Positions 18,210 through 29,500 of a stretch of 64,000 bases of DNA are shown here, in pieces. Where the stretch lies: NCBI GenBank assembly GCA_016717725.1, contig JADKFA010000024.1:1-64000 (forward strand), read 5' to 3'. Below the pieces are notes generated by a model. It was not told the origin of the DNA. It ran no database searches and saw only the letters and a program-made list of their open reading frames with translations. The translations under genes were made by a program, and so were the position numbers. Position 1 is the first letter of the stretch. Each line of letters begins with the position of its first letter. This DNA comes from Bacteroidota bacterium. GTDB taxonomy: Bacteria; Bacteroidota; Bacteroidia; AKYH767-A; OLB10.

Positions 18210-19054
18210 ATGAGAGTAGTGTTTTTTGGTATGAATTCTGAATATTCCATATTGCCAATGTTGGCTTTAATGGAAGATTGTAATTTAGTTGGTGCCTTTG
18301 ATCTGAAGCCTAAACCCAGTGGAAAAGAAAAATTTAAAGCATGGGTAAAAAAAATGATGGGGTATAAATCTACTGGTGCCTATAGTATCGAAAAAATAGC
18401 CAATTCATACGCAGTGAATTATTATTCATCAGATACAATTGATACTACTCATTTCAATACTTGGTTAGTTGATTTGAAACCCGATCTAATTTGTGTGGCA
18501 GGGTTTTCAAAGAAAATTCCAACCTCCATTCTTTCAATTCCATTGTTGGGTACTATTAATATTCATACGGGTCCCTTGCCTTTGTATCGTGGTGCTCATC
18601 CTTTTTTCGCTTTAATCAAGAAGGAGGATAGAATGGGTGGCGTTTCTATTCATTGGATGAATGAAAATTTTGATGATGGAGAAATTCTTGCAGTTGTTGA
18701 TGTACCCTTGTTGGTGGGAATGAACTTGAGTGTTTATAATACCGTTTGTGGATATAAAGCAGCCTTGGAATTAAAAAAAATATTGACAAAGATAAAATGT
18801 AATGAAGTTTTTGAAAAAAATATGAAGAGGGTGGTTCTTTTTTAAATTGCAGGTATCCTAAGGTTGGGGACCGACTAATTAGTGACCAATTAACGGTTGA
18901 GGAAGCGTTGTGGTATTTTACCGCTTTTAGTGATTCTATGTCGTTTCATATTGTTTTACATGGGAAAAGTAAAATTATTTACCGTTTAAGTAAAGTTTTT
19001 TTTCATGGCAGTGAAGAGGTTAAATTAAAGAATGGTGTTGTATATATTGCGTAA
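18210..19054 (+). CDS. Formyltransferase-fold protein (sugar N-formyltransferase-like), one frameshift
   Basis: The first 211 residues (18210-18845) match the formyl_trans_N fold of methionyl-tRNA formyltransferase and sugar N-formyltransferases: NIHTGPLPLYRGAHP gives the catalytic Asn117 and His119, and FDDGEIL the Asp at 155. The frame then stops, but the continuation is readable in another frame up to the stop at 19052 (GGSFLNCRYPKVGDRLIS, resembling the usual GSYYP-R-x-x-D linker region). One missing A in the A7 run at 18814-18820 restores a 281-residue protein. In glycan islands such enzymes put a formyl group from N10-formyl-tetrahydrofolate on an amino sugar. The frameshift is probably a sequencing error. 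Confidence 0.8.
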
Positions 19055-19057
19055 TAA

Positions 19058-20042
19058 ATGAGTAAATTGGAGAAATATAGAGTCGAAATTCTTTCTGATG
19101 AAGCAAAATGGAATGTTTTGTTGGAGCGCTCGGAATCCTATTTGCCTTTTTGCCACTCAAAGTGGGTTACGGGTATTTGTAATTTGTTTAATCACTTAGC
19201 CGACTTTTTTGGTTGTTATGGAAGATGAAAAAGAAGTGGCTTTGTTGCCGGTTTATTTTAAGAAAAAAGGAGAGTTGAAATTTTCTTTTCATCCCTCTAT
19301 TACTCCTTATAACTCACCGCAATTTATTCGACCTGAAAAAATTGCGGATGCTCGTTGGGAAAAAAATAAATTTTATATTCTGGAGACTCTTGAAGAATTC
19401 GTTAAGTCAAATTATGTTTATCCTTACTTTTTTTTAGATGTAAATTTAGTAGATGTGAGACCTTTTACTTGGAATTCATGGCAAGTAAATCCAGCTTTTA
19501 CCTTTTTAGTGGTTCCTTCTGAAGCAAAATTAGATAGTGATATTTCCAGACGTTCACGCAATTGTTTAAAGGATGGATACAAAGTTTCTTTTGATTGGAA
19601 TCCACAAGTTTTCATTGATTTGTTTGGAATGACAATGGAGAGACAAAAAATTGAAGTCTCTTATAAGAAGAGTGAAATGTTGAAATTCTTGAATGACTTA
19701 AAGGACTCAGGCATTGCATGGATGTGTTCCACTTTTGATTCCAATGGAAATGCACATGCCTGTTGGGTGCAATTGCAAAGCAGGGATTCTGTTGTCTATA
19801 ATTGGAACAGTGCTACAAATTTATCTTTTGAGAATTCTGGAGGTACTTCCTTGTTAGTTGATCAATTACTTAATAAATTAATTGCGGAGAAAGTTCTTGT
19901 TTGGGATTTATGTGGTGCCGATAATCAATCGGTGGTTGGTTTTAAATCAAAGTTAGGTGGTGTATTGAAATCGTATTTTAAAGCTGCGTTTAATAGATAT
20001 TCTATTAAAAAGAAAATTTATTTTAGATGGATGAATCGATGA
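19058..20042 (+). CDS. FemAB/GNAT-like transferase, one frameshift
   Basis: The first 50 residues (MSKLEKYRVEILSD onward, with LPFCHSKWV) and a second frame (19209-20042) form one protein once the T6 run at 19205-19210 is read as T5. The joined product is 327 residues. The C-terminal part has DISRRSRNCLK, the middle FGMTMERQ and the end GGTSLLVDQLLNKL, VWDLCGADNQSVVGFKSKLG, which is the pattern of the FemAB-like GNAT (Acetyltransf_6) group. Members near exopolysaccharide genes are thought to acylate a sugar or add an amino acid. The stop overlaps the next gene's candidate ATG (20039) as ATGA. Confidence 0.78.
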
Positions 20043-21235
20043 CTATGAAAAAATTTGATTTAGATGAGAAGAAAAGACATGCTGTTCTTTCAAAATATTT
20101 TTCATTAATTTCTCCAAGTAACAATATTTTTTCTTTGTTTAGTGATGAAGAGTTATCTTGGATCGCATCTTCCCTTTTACGTAAGGAGGAGTTTGAGCTA
20201 GATCACAGAGATGAATGGGGGAATTGGGATTTTAATTTCACTCATGAAAATTATAAGGTGCCTTATGTGGATGAGTTAATTGTCCAAAGAATTTCCGAAT
20301 CTGGTTTAAGGAAAAGAAATTTATGGCCTAATGATAAAAGTTTTGCTTTTTGGTTAACTCATGACTTGGATGTAGTCTCTAGTGAGGATCCTGTGGTGTT
20401 AAATAGGTTGCAAAATAAATTAGCAAGTAATGCTTCCGGAAAAAATAAGCGACTTATTCATAAGTCATTTGCAACGTACAACAAGCTGAGATCATGGAAA
20501 TCTTTTGATGAGGATCCCCTATGGGCTTATGAAAGATGGATAGACCTTGAAAAGGAAGCAGGATTTGATTCAACTTTTTTTGTTTTCTCCCGGCCGAGTT
20601 TAATGAAAGACCTGCATCAGTATGATTGTGATTTCATTTTTGAAGATCGAATGAAATATAGAGGTAAAAATTGTACGGTAGCTGACTTCATTGAACAACT
20701 CTCTATGGAAGGTTTTGAAATTGGTTTGCATGGAAGTTATTTGTCTTGGGATAATAGTACCATGTTACTAGATCAAAAAGTATCCATTGAAAAAATTATT
20801 AAAAAGCTGATTGTAGCGTTACGACAACATTTTTTGCATTTTGATATTGGAAAAACTCCTGATGCTCTTATCAATGCAGGCATTAAAGTTGATTCAACTT
20901 TAGGATTCAATAGGTCTGTAGGATTTAGGGCTGGCACCTCTTTTCCATATTCTCTTGTTGATGGTTTGATAGAAGTTCCACAAATTATTATGGATGGCGC
21001 GTTGTTTAATCATAATAGTCTGAATTATAATGAAAAATTAGCCTTCCTTGAAGTGGAACGGATTTTAGATAAAGTGGAGAAGGTGGGTGGTTGTATTACC
21101 ATAAATTTCCATCCCAATTATTTGTTGATCCCATCATATTGGAATACTTATAAATTTATTATAAAGGAGCTTACCTCGAGAAATGCCGCATGCATGAATG
21201 CTGAGCGAATAATCAAAGTATTTAATGAAGATTGA
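20027..21235 (+). CDS. Polysaccharide deacetylase-like protein
   Basis: Product of up to 402 residues. A NodB-like fold is suggested by FWLTHDLDVV (motif 1, T-H-D-x-D), by EIGLHGSYLSWDN (motif 2, with only one of the usual His residues evident), and by VGFRAGTSFPY and TINFHPNYL (motifs 3 and 5). RQHFLHFD followed by a Thr and VDSTLGFNRS is typical of Bacteroidota members with an N-terminal DUF7033-like domain. Expected to remove N- or O-acetyl groups from a glycan, with a metal ion; the altered second motif leaves catalysis uncertain. ATGs at 20027, 20039 and 20045 are all possible; 20039 overlaps the upstream stop as ATGA and looks best. Confidence 0.75.
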   Translation: MDESMTMKKFDLDEKKRHAVLSKYFSLISPSNNIFSLFSDEELSWIASSLLRKEEFELDHRDEWGNWDFNFTHENYKVPYVDELIVQRISESGLRKRNLWPNDKSFAFWLTHDLDVVSSEDPVVLNRLQNKLASNASGKNKRLIHKSFATYNKLRSWKSFDEDPLWAYERWIDLEKEAGFDSTFFVFSRPSLMKDLHQYDCDFIFEDRMKYRGKNCTVADFIEQLSMEGFEIGLHGSYLSWDNSTMLLDQKVSIEKIIKKLIVALRQHFLHFDIGKTPDALINAGIKVDSTLGFNRSVGFRAGTSFPYSLVDGLIEVPQIIMDGALFNHNSLNYNEKLAFLEVERILDKVEKVGGCITINFHPNYLLIPSYWNTYKFIIKELTSRNAACMNAERIIKVFNED

Positions 21236-21344
21236 TTTTTAATGATGTCGGTACATTTACATCTAGTTTCTCGATTGGGTTGTTTCCTTATAAGGAAGAT
21301 TAAGTTCTATATTAGTACATTCGCAGTATTATAAAGTATTTGTT

Positions 21345-23057
21345 ATGTGCGGCATCGCTGGTGTAATTCAATATTATGGTGTGTTTAATGAGTATCCAGC
21401 GTTGGAGAGGATGTCTGAGGCTATTGCGCATCGTGGACCCGATGGTAATGGTGAGTGGGTGAGTCAATGCGGAAAGGTGGCTTTAGTGCATCGCCGCTTA
21501 TCAATATTAGATTTAAGTAATCAAGCTGCACAACCCATGTTTTCTTTTGACCAACGATATGCTATCGTTTTTAATGGAGAGATCTATAATTATCTGGAAT
21601 TGAGAGACGAATTGGAAAAGAAGGGTGTGAAATTTAAAACTAAATCGGACACAGAGGTGTTGTTGAATTGTTTTATTAATGATCCTTCTAATTTTTTGGA
21701 GACGCTAGATGGGATGTTTGCATTTGCAATCTGGGATGATTTGGAAAAAAAAATGTTTTGTGCACGTGATCGATTTGGAGAAAAACCGTTTTACTTTTAC
21801 CGTACTTCAAATCAATTTATCTTCGGAAGTGAAATAAAAGCTATTTTTTCATATTTAGGTCGTTTGGAAGTGAAGCACGATATGATTCAATCCTATTTGT
21901 CTGGTGCCGATATCATAAATGATTCTTCAACTTTTTTTAATGATGTTGAAACTCTTCTCCCTGCACATTATTTTACGATAGACAAAAATGAATTTAAATT
22001 GTCTCGTTATTGGGATATTGATTTGGATAAAAAAGCAGGAAACGCTTCTCCAGAAGATTATATTGAAGAGTTTAGTCGATTGTTTAAGGAATCTATTCGT
22101 TATAGATTGCGGAGTGATGTACCCATTGGAAGTAGTCTTTCTGGTGGTCTCGATTCGTCAGCTGTTGTATGCTCTTTGTCGGGTCTCGATTTAACAGAAA
22201 TGCATACTTTTTCTGCCCGCTTTGATGGTCCTAAGGACGAGGGAAAATGGATTAAAGAAGTCGTAGAGAAAACACATGTGAAGTCTCATGAAGTTTGGCC
22301 AAGTGCCCATGGATTTGCATCAGAATTGGATCAGTTGATTTGGCATCATGAATTTCCACCAGGATCTTCTTCCGTATACGCGCAATGGTGTGTCATGAAG
22401 TTGGTGCATCAGTCAGGGGTAAAGGTTTTATTAGATGGTCAAGGTGCGGATGAATACTTAGCTGGTTACGATGAGCTGAAATATTTTGCAATTTGGGAAC
22501 ATTATCGAAAAGGGAAGTGGAAGAATTATTTTGAAGAGAAAAAATTGTTTAATTTAAATTATGGTAATCATGCTTCTTTAGGATATGCCTATCTTTTTGA
22601 TAATCTTTTGGATCTTTTTAGCATAAAACGCAAAGTGTATTCAAATGGAAAAGATCTTCATCAAATATTAAAACATTATACAACAACCAAATTAGGTGAG
22701 TTGTTACGCTATGCAGATAGAAATTCAATGGCGCATTCGGTCGAAGTTCGATTGCCATTTCTATATTATAAGCTTGTTGAATTTGTTTTTAGCCTTCCAA
22801 CAGAAATGATTTATTCGAAGGGGAAAACAAAATATATATTGCGGGAAGCAGTACGAAATGAAATTCCTCCTGCTATTTTTAATAGAACAGATAAAATTGG
22901 ATTTGCACCACCTCAGCAATTGTGGATGGAAGATCCTGCTATTAAAATGTTAGTGGATAAAGCAAGAATAGGTTTGTTAGATAAAGGTTTTAAAATTGGT
23001 GAAAATGGATTTTCACAAATAGCCGCTTGGAGTTTTATAAATAAATTTTCAGCCTGA
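21345..23057 (+). CDS. asnB: Asparagine synthase-like glutamine amidotransferase (second copy)
   Basis: Product of 570 residues. The class II glutaminase domain begins MCGIAGVIQYYG with Cys2, then HRGPDGNGEW, VHRRLSILDL, NGEIYNYLELR and SDTEVLL; the synthetase domain has SLSGGLDSSAVV, LLDGQGADEYLAGY, and EVRLPFL. It is shorter than the copy at 10132 and only partly similar, so the two are unlikely to be recent duplicates. In this setting it may amidate a uronic acid or other carboxylated sugar. Its stop overlaps the start of the next glycosyltransferase (TGATG), indicating coupling. Confidence 0.93.
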   Translation: MCGIAGVIQYYGVFNEYPALERMSEAIAHRGPDGNGEWVSQCGKVALVHRRLSILDLSNQAAQPMFSFDQRYAIVFNGEIYNYLELRDELEKKGVKFKTKSDTEVLLNCFINDPSNFLETLDGMFAFAIWDDLEKKMFCARDRFGEKPFYFYRTSNQFIFGSEIKAIFSYLGRLEVKHDMIQSYLSGADIINDSSTFFNDVETLLPAHYFTIDKNEFKLSRYWDIDLDKKAGNASPEDYIEEFSRLFKESIRYRLRSDVPIGSSLSGGLDSSAVVCSLSGLDLTEMHTFSARFDGPKDEGKWIKEVVEKTHVKSHEVWPSAHGFASELDQLIWHHEFPPGSSSVYAQWCVMKLVHQSGVKVLLDGQGADEYLAGYDELKYFAIWEHYRKGKWKNYFEEKKLFNLNYGNHASLGYAYLFDNLLDLFSIKRKVYSNGKDLHQILKHYTTTKLGELLRYADRNSMAHSVEVRLPFLYYKLVEFVFSLPTEMIYSKGKTKYILREAVRNEIPPAIFNRTDKIGFAPPQQLWMEDPAIKMLVDKARIGLLDKGFKIGENGFSQIAAWSFINKFSA

Positions 23058-24389
23058 TGATAAAAGTTTTAGTGGTAACCTATTATTTCCCCCCATGTAC
23101 TGGAGCCCCTTCTTGGCGCCCCTTTTCATGGGCTGAAAATTTTGGAAAGTACCAGATTAAGCCTTTTATCTTAACACGGAATTGGAGTGGAAATGAAAGT
23201 ACTTGGGACGACTTTATCAGAGATAATATAACGGCACCTCACTTAATGAATTTCGATGAGTATGATGTTTTATACTTGCCTTCCAAAACGTATAAGTTTA
23301 ATAAATGGCTTCAGAAAAGAAAATGGATTGCTAATCTTTTTGGTAATGTTTACTTTTTTATTCTTGGACTTATGGGTCGTTTTAATACTGAAGTAGACGG
23401 TTGGCTTGCGTTTAAGGATGAAGTTATTTCTCAGGTAAAAGATAATAAATATGATGCAGTGGTGGTCTCTAGTCCCCCTTCTAATATACTTGAGTTGATT
23501 CCCCTCATTAAAAGGAATTGCAACGCAATTGTTATTGCGGATATTAGGGATCTGTGGAATAATTTGATTCTTTCAAACCCTTATCGTCCTAGTTTTAAGC
23601 AAAAGATTTGGGATGGTTTCTATTCTTCCTATTATAAAAAATGGTTGCGTGAAGTGGATATGGTTACTGTCATTGTTGAACCTTTTGTTGATGTAATTCG
23701 TAAGTTTACGATAGCGCCCGTACATATTGTTTATAATGGCTTTGAGTCATCCATGTTTAGCACGATGAAAAAAGTGAGGTCTGGTAAATTTGTTTTTTCA
23801 ATTGTTGGAAGCATTTATCCGCAGCAAGATCTTACTATTTTATTGGATGGACTCAATGAGTTTATTAAGGATAAGTCAAGTGATAAAGTTAATATACGAT
23901 TTGTAGGAGCTACTTTCCTTACCCGAAGTGTCTGAAAGAATAATTCGTGCAATTCCATCCGATTTTTTATATGTTTCTGGACGTGTTAGCAAGAAGGAAG
24001 CTTTGCAGGAAACATTAAACGCTCATGTTCTATCTTATTCAGGTTGGAAAGGGGTGCGTGGTATTATTTCAACTAAAGCATTTGACTATATTGCTTCGGG
24101 TAATTATGTGCTAATCGCACCCGGTGATGATGATGCTTTAGATGCACTTGTTAAAGAATGTAAGTGTGGTTCTACAGCTAATACTATTGATGAATTTGTT
24201 ACAACCCTCAATGCGTTGTATGCTTCTTGGGATGAAAAAGGTGACGTGTTTGTAGAGGGCGATCATGATAAAATAGCTTTTTATTCTCGCGAAAAACAAG
24301 CTGAAATCTTTGCAAAATACATTGATGATTTGGTGAAAAGCAAGAAGGTGGATACCTCCAATATAAAATCAATAGATTTTAATAGTTGA
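23057..24389 (+). CDS. GT4-like glycosyltransferase, one frameshift
   Basis: Two frames, 23057-23935 and 23928-24389, are the halves of one GT-B glycosyltransferase of about 443 residues. The N-half begins with the glycine/proline-rich VVTYYFPPCTGAPSWRP and carries DAVVVSSPPSNI and ADIRDLWNN; the C-half has LYVSGRVSKKEALQ and GIISTKAFDYIASG, i.e. the donor-domain KxFDYxAsG motif. Reading the TTT at 23914-23916 as TT joins them as ATSLPEVSERI. Probably a sequencing error, since the two halves are otherwise intact. Position in the operon, directly after the amidotransferase, fits assembly of the same repeat unit. Confidence 0.82.
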
Positions 24390-24434
24390 AGAATAGATAA
24401 TCGTGAGAGAAAAATTATTTTTCATTTTATTTAT

Positions 24435-25589
24435 TTGTATTTTTGTATGAGGATTAACGCAATTAAAAAATTGAAGCGAATTAAAATTTTATATATTATT
24501 TCTGGCATTAATTATTCTTTGGGATTTGATTGGCTGGATAAAAACTTGGATCACTCCAAGTATGATGTTTCATATGTTTTTATTAATGCGATAAAACCTG
24601 AATTGTTTGCTCTGTTTGAAAGTCGAAACCGAAGGGTGTTGTTTCTACACTCTGAATCAAAAAAAAATTACCCCGCCGTTTTTATTAAGTTGCTTAGTTT
24701 TATTCGTCAAGTAAAACCAGATATTGTACATTGCCATTTGTTTGAAGCTAATTTGCTCGGACTTACAGCCGCCTTTTTGATGAGAGTGAAGAAGCGAGTG
24801 TATACACGGCATCATTCTACTTATCACTTCGATTATGCACCACATATGGTTAAATTTGATAAGTTAATCAATACCCTCTCTACGCATATTGCATCCATTT
24901 CTGAAAATGTAACTACTGTATTAGTTTCAAAGGAAAACGTTCGAAAGGATAAAATTTATTTGGTAAACCATGGGTTCGAATTGGAGCTTTTTTCGAACAG
25001 TAAGGAGGAAGCAATTAGCAATTTGCGAAATTTGTACCAAGCGAATGGCCGATATCCTGTAATTGGTGTTATTTCTCGGTTTACGATGTGGAAAGGTGTT
25101 CATTATATAATTGAGGCTTTTAAGGATCTTTTGATTGAATATCCCAACGCTTATTTGATTCTTGCTAATGCTATTGGCGAGGATTCTGATCAAATTGATG
25201 AAAAATTGAAGCAATTACCCCAAAATAGTTACATAAAAATTTCTTTTGAGAAGGATATTGCCATATTGTATAAACTCTTCGATATATTTGTACATGTGCC
25301 AATTGATGAGGAAGCTGAAGCCTTTGGTCAAACTTATGTGGAAGCGCTTGCTGCTGGTATCCCATCCGTTTTTACATTATCAGGAATTGCAAGAGAGTTT
25401 GTAGTGCACGAGGAGAATGCAATTGTCGTTCCTTTTAAAGATAGCAAATCAATAGTGACTGCAATGATTAAAATATTAACTGAAAGCCCACTTAGGAATA
25501 AAATTTGTAGTGAAGGTCGTAAAGTAGTAAAATCGAGATTTGAGGTTGATGTTATGATGAATGCTCTTTATAAAATATATGAAAAGTAA
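24435..25589 (+). CDS. GT4 glycosyltransferase
   Basis: Product of up to 384 residues. GT-B signatures are RIKILYIISGINYSLGFDWL at the N-terminus, PDIVHCHLFEANLLG in the acceptor domain and VIGVISRFTMWKGV plus EEAEAFGQTYVEALAAGIP in the donor domain, the last being the E-x7-E nucleotide-sugar signature of GT4 enzymes. The TTG at 24435 is a possible start, but the ATG at 24447 (MRINAIKKL) is more likely. It is separated by 45 bases from the preceding gene and overlaps the following GT2 gene. Confidence 0.9.
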   Translation: MYFCMRINAIKKLKRIKILYIISGINYSLGFDWLDKNLDHSKYDVSYVFINAIKPELFALFESRNRRVLFLHSESKKNYPAVFIKLLSFIRQVKPDIVHCHLFEANLLGLTAAFLMRVKKRVYTRHHSTYHFDYAPHMVKFDKLINTLSTHIASISENVTTVLVSKENVRKDKIYLVNHGFELELFSNSKEEAISNLRNLYQANGRYPVIGVISRFTMWKGVHYIIEAFKDLLIEYPNAYLILANAIGEDSDQIDEKLKQLPQNSYIKISFEKDIAILYKLFDIFVHVPIDEEAEAFGQTYVEALAAGIPSVFTLSGIAREFVVHEENAIVVPFKDSKSIVTAMIKILTESPLRNKICSEGRKVVKSRFEVDVMMNALYKIYEK

Positions 25590-26505
25590 TTTAAAATTTT
25601 CTATTATTATCCCAACGTATAATCGTGTTGAGTTTATTTTGCTCGCGGTGAAATCCACATTGGATCAAGATTATAAAAATTTTGAGGTTATTATTGTGGA
25701 CGATGGCAGTACAGATAGTACGCCCAAAGTGGTTGCTACTATAACGGATCCTCGTGTGCGGTATTTGCGTATCGAAAATTCTGAAAGAGGGGCCGCTAGA
25801 AATGCTGGTGTAAAAATTGCCAATGGTGATTATGTAACTTTTCTTGATTCTGATGATTTGCTCTATCCTGATTATTTAAGTACTGCAGCAAGAAATTTAA
25901 GTAATTATCCCGATACAGTTTTTTTTCATTTAGGATATGAAGTGAAGAGTTTTGGAAAAGAAGGTGTGGGTTTGGTTCATAAATACCATGGAAATAATAT
26001 TAAATTTTTATTGAAAGGAAACCCATTGAGCTGTTTAGGAGTGTTTATTAGACGAAATGAAGCGCTTCAGTTTCCATTCAATGAAAATCGTGATTTATCT
26101 GGTTCTGAAGACTGGGAATTATGGATTCGATTAGCAGTCAATTTTGGTCTTCGACGCGATCCAAAAATTTGTGCCAGTTTGATTTTACACGATACTAGAA
26201 GCGTTTTGAAAATTAAAGAGGATAAATTGATTCGTAGAAAAATGTTGGCAATGAAGTACTCGTTTCAAGATCCTGAAGTAAAAAGAAAGTTTGGAAGGTA
26301 TTGGAATAAAATGGATGCCTATTCTGATACTTATAATTCGTTACATCTAATGTTGGATGGACATATCCGCAGGAGTTTTCATTATTTTTGGAAAGCTATT
26401 GGGACGTATCCATTGGTTGTTTTTGAGAGACGTACATTAGCAATTTTAAAATATTTTTTTATTAATTTGTATCGAAAATTATTTTCTAATCGCGAACCAA
26501 CTTAA
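25579..26505 (+). CDS. GT2 glycosyltransferase
   Basis: GT-A-type inverting glycosyltransferase. The frame is open from an ATG at 25561, but the start at 25579 (MKSNLKFSIIIPTYNR) gives the standard N-terminus; it overlaps the GT4 stop by 11 bases. Motifs: SIIIPTYNRVEFI, VIIVDDGSTDSTP, NSERGAARNAGVKIANG and FLDSDDL (the D-x-D metal site), then SEDWELWIRLA, the catalytic-base region. The product would be about 308 residues. This is the last gene of the polysaccharide island; its end overlaps the convergent PKD-protein gene by 20 bases. Confidence 0.92.
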   Translation: MKSNLKFSIIIPTYNRVEFILLAVKSTLDQDYKNFEVIIVDDGSTDSTPKVVATITDPRVRYLRIENSERGAARNAGVKIANGDYVTFLDSDDLLYPDYLSTAARNLSNYPDTVFFHLGYEVKSFGKEGVGLVHKYHGNNIKFLLKGNPLSCLGVFIRRNEALQFPFNENRDLSGSEDWELWIRLAVNFGLRRDPKICASLILHDTRSVLKIKEDKLIRRKMLAMKYSFQDPEVKRKFGRYWNKMDAYSDTYNSLHLMLDGHIRRSFHYFWKAIGTYPLVVFERRTLAILKYFFINLYRKLFSNREPT

Positions 26506-29500
26506 AGTATTGATTGGTTTCTTGATAATTTACTTTTAGAAAATAAACAGCTTTGGCCAAATGATCAAGTGGTATAGAAAGAGTATTTAATCCTTCGTCG
26601 AGAGGATGTGTTTGGTTTTCGAATATGATTCCTCCATTTATATTTATTAATGATAGCGAAATTTCACCTTTCTGGATCATGTTAATTCCTATGTAAATTT
26701 GATCAGTAAATGGGTTAGGATATACGTTGAATATTTCGAATGAAGAAGAACTGCTTCTGCAAAATCGATCATTCGAAGCATTCATATCCGCTAGGCTATT
26801 TATACTTATTACTTCCGCACAAAAATAGGGAGGAGTTTGAGTTCCTGATTCAAATGAAGTGTTAAAGGTATATTCTTTACTATTTCCAACTTTTAATGTA
26901 TCAAACAGAAATGTATTATAAAATATATTTTCACCACTCAGTGTACCTTTTAATTCAAATTCATTCGCATCTTCATTTCCAAAGTTGGCAACTATCGCTT
27001 TCATGATCCATTTATTGTTGATTTTATTAAATGAAACACCGTGGATGCTTAAGTCTCGGTTGGGAATTTGTACATAGATATTGATTGTCGCATTTTGTAT
27101 GCAACCAAATTGATTGGTAACGGAAAAAGTAGTGTGGTAAAGTCCTGTATCATTGAATAAATGGATTGGAGATTGTCCAGTTGAATTTGGAGACCCATCA
27201 CCAAATTGCCATAGGTAGGATCCTGAATCGGAATTATTGATAAATTGTACTGCTAATGGAGGTGCACCATAATAAGGAGTAGCTGTTATGGAAGCTAATG
27301 GTAAACTATGTATTGTAATTGATTTCGTAATTGAATCACTACAACCATAGGAAGTTTGAATCACCAACTTAATATTTTGTGTTCCGCTACTGCTAAATGT
27401 GGATAAAGGATTTTGAGTAGTAGAATTTCCGTTAGTTCCAAGCGTCCAATTCCAATTGGAAATTATTCCATCTACTGAGGTACTGGTATCAATGAAGCTC
27501 ACTGCATCACCCACACAAGTATTGGAATAAGTGAAGCCTGCATTTGGTAAAGTGTATACCGTTAATGTGTCATTTACTTCAGCTGTGCATCCGTTGTTAA
27601 TGTCTGTTACAAGAAATGTGATTTGATAATTCCCTTGGTTGGAATACGTATGTGTAGGTTGTGGTAAAAATGAAGCTGCGCTATCCCCAAAATTCCATAT
27701 ATAAGAATAGGTACTGGTCGATCCCGCAGATGGTGTAGCTATGAATTGATTGTTTGTGCCATAACAATGATCGGGCGAAGTAATGGTGAATTCTGGAGAT
27801 TGATTGATAATCGCAATTCGAATTGCAGTATCAGCGCAGCCCTGTGCTGTGGTGGCTATTAATGTTACTGGATAAGCTAATGCATCTTGGTATAAGTAGG
27901 AGGGGTTGGGCAATGTATCAACTGTGCCATTAACACCAAATGTCCAATTCCAATTCGAAATAGTGCTGCCTGTTACAGTAGAGCTATCGGTGAATTGTAA
28001 GGGTGAATCAGTACATGCTAAACCAAAATTAAACCAAGCATTCGGTAAAGAATATACTTGTGTATTTATCGTTGTGGTATCATAGCATCCAATATCACTC
28101 TTTACAATTAAAGTTACTGAGTAATATCCAGTATCTGCATAGGTATGTGTAGGTGAAGATAAAATCGAAGTATTGGTATCGCCAAAATCCCACGCCCAAT
28201 CAGTAATGATGGATCCTGATGGTGCGGTCGACAAATCAACGAAGTTAGAAAGTGATCCTTTGCAGACATTGGTAACACTAAAATTGGATGTTGGACTTTC
28301 AATGATAAATATATTTCTTGAAATAATTGAATCGCAATTCTCTGGACTTTGAATCGTAAGTGTAATCAAATAATTTCCCGCAATTGTATAAGTGTGATTT
28401 GGGCTCGTCGTAGTGCTGTCAATTATGCCGTCGCCAAAATTCCAAATTCTTTTGTTAATGGTATCTCCAATTCCTGCAAATGAACTATCAGTAAATATAA
28501 TAGTTGAAAACGTACATGCCGTATCGGAACTCATGCTAAACCAAGGTAAAGGTTTATTGCCAATGCGTATGTTTCGTTGGATGGTGTCAGTGCATCCATT
28601 TATCGCTGTTGATACTAATATGATGTTGTAGTTGTTTGCTGTATTGGTGTAGCTATGACTCGTGTTAATTTGTGAACTATTATTGCCATCGCCAAACTCC
28701 CAAAAAGTAGATAATATACTTGTGCCAATCGCTGTTGTTGTATTTATAAATTGTGCAGTCTCTCCAGCACATGTATTGTAAATTTCAAAATTTGAAATCG
28801 GTCCTGGATTAATTTCAATGTTACGACTTATAGTATCTGAACAGCCATAGATGGTGGATGAAATTAATTGTATCGAATAGGTTCCTGAAGCATTGTATGA
28901 ATGTGTGGAAGTTATTCCACTCCCAAAATTTCCATCTCCATACATCCATTCCCATTGTTGAAGTGCTCCATCATTGCTGGTACTTGAATCAGTCAAAATT
29001 ACATCACTGCCCACACAAGCACTATCTGCGACAGTGAACCATGCGATAGGCAATTCGTGAATAATTATGTTTTGTTGCGAAGTAGCACTGTCGCCATTGG
29101 TACTATAAACTTTTAAGACGACATTAAAGGATCCTGTAGTCCCATATTCATGAGAAGGTGATGCCTGATTGGAGAAATTTCCATCTCCAAAATCCCAACT
29201 CCAAGTGTTGATACTTCCATAACAAATGTTACTCAAGTCAGTGAATTGTACTGGACTATTTATACATCCACTGCTCATATTGAAATTTGATTCAGGAGGA
29301 GGTATTTGAACATACACTGAGTCTAGGTAGAGTTGCGTGGTTCCATTTGCCAATGTTTCTTTTAACTCAAATAAATTATAACCTAATTGTGATGGAGTAA
29401 ATGAAATTCCTGTCGGAGATTGCAACGTAGATGAAACAGCTGCACTCGAACATCCTTGTGGAAACTGTAATCTGACAATCGAGAAGAGAAGTCTGTTAGG

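Noticed and set aside
24439..24446. TATTTTTG as a -7 promoter element right before the GT4 ATG
   Set aside because: It abuts the start codon so the transcript would begin inside the gene, no -33 TTG is present and the sequence is simple T-rich.
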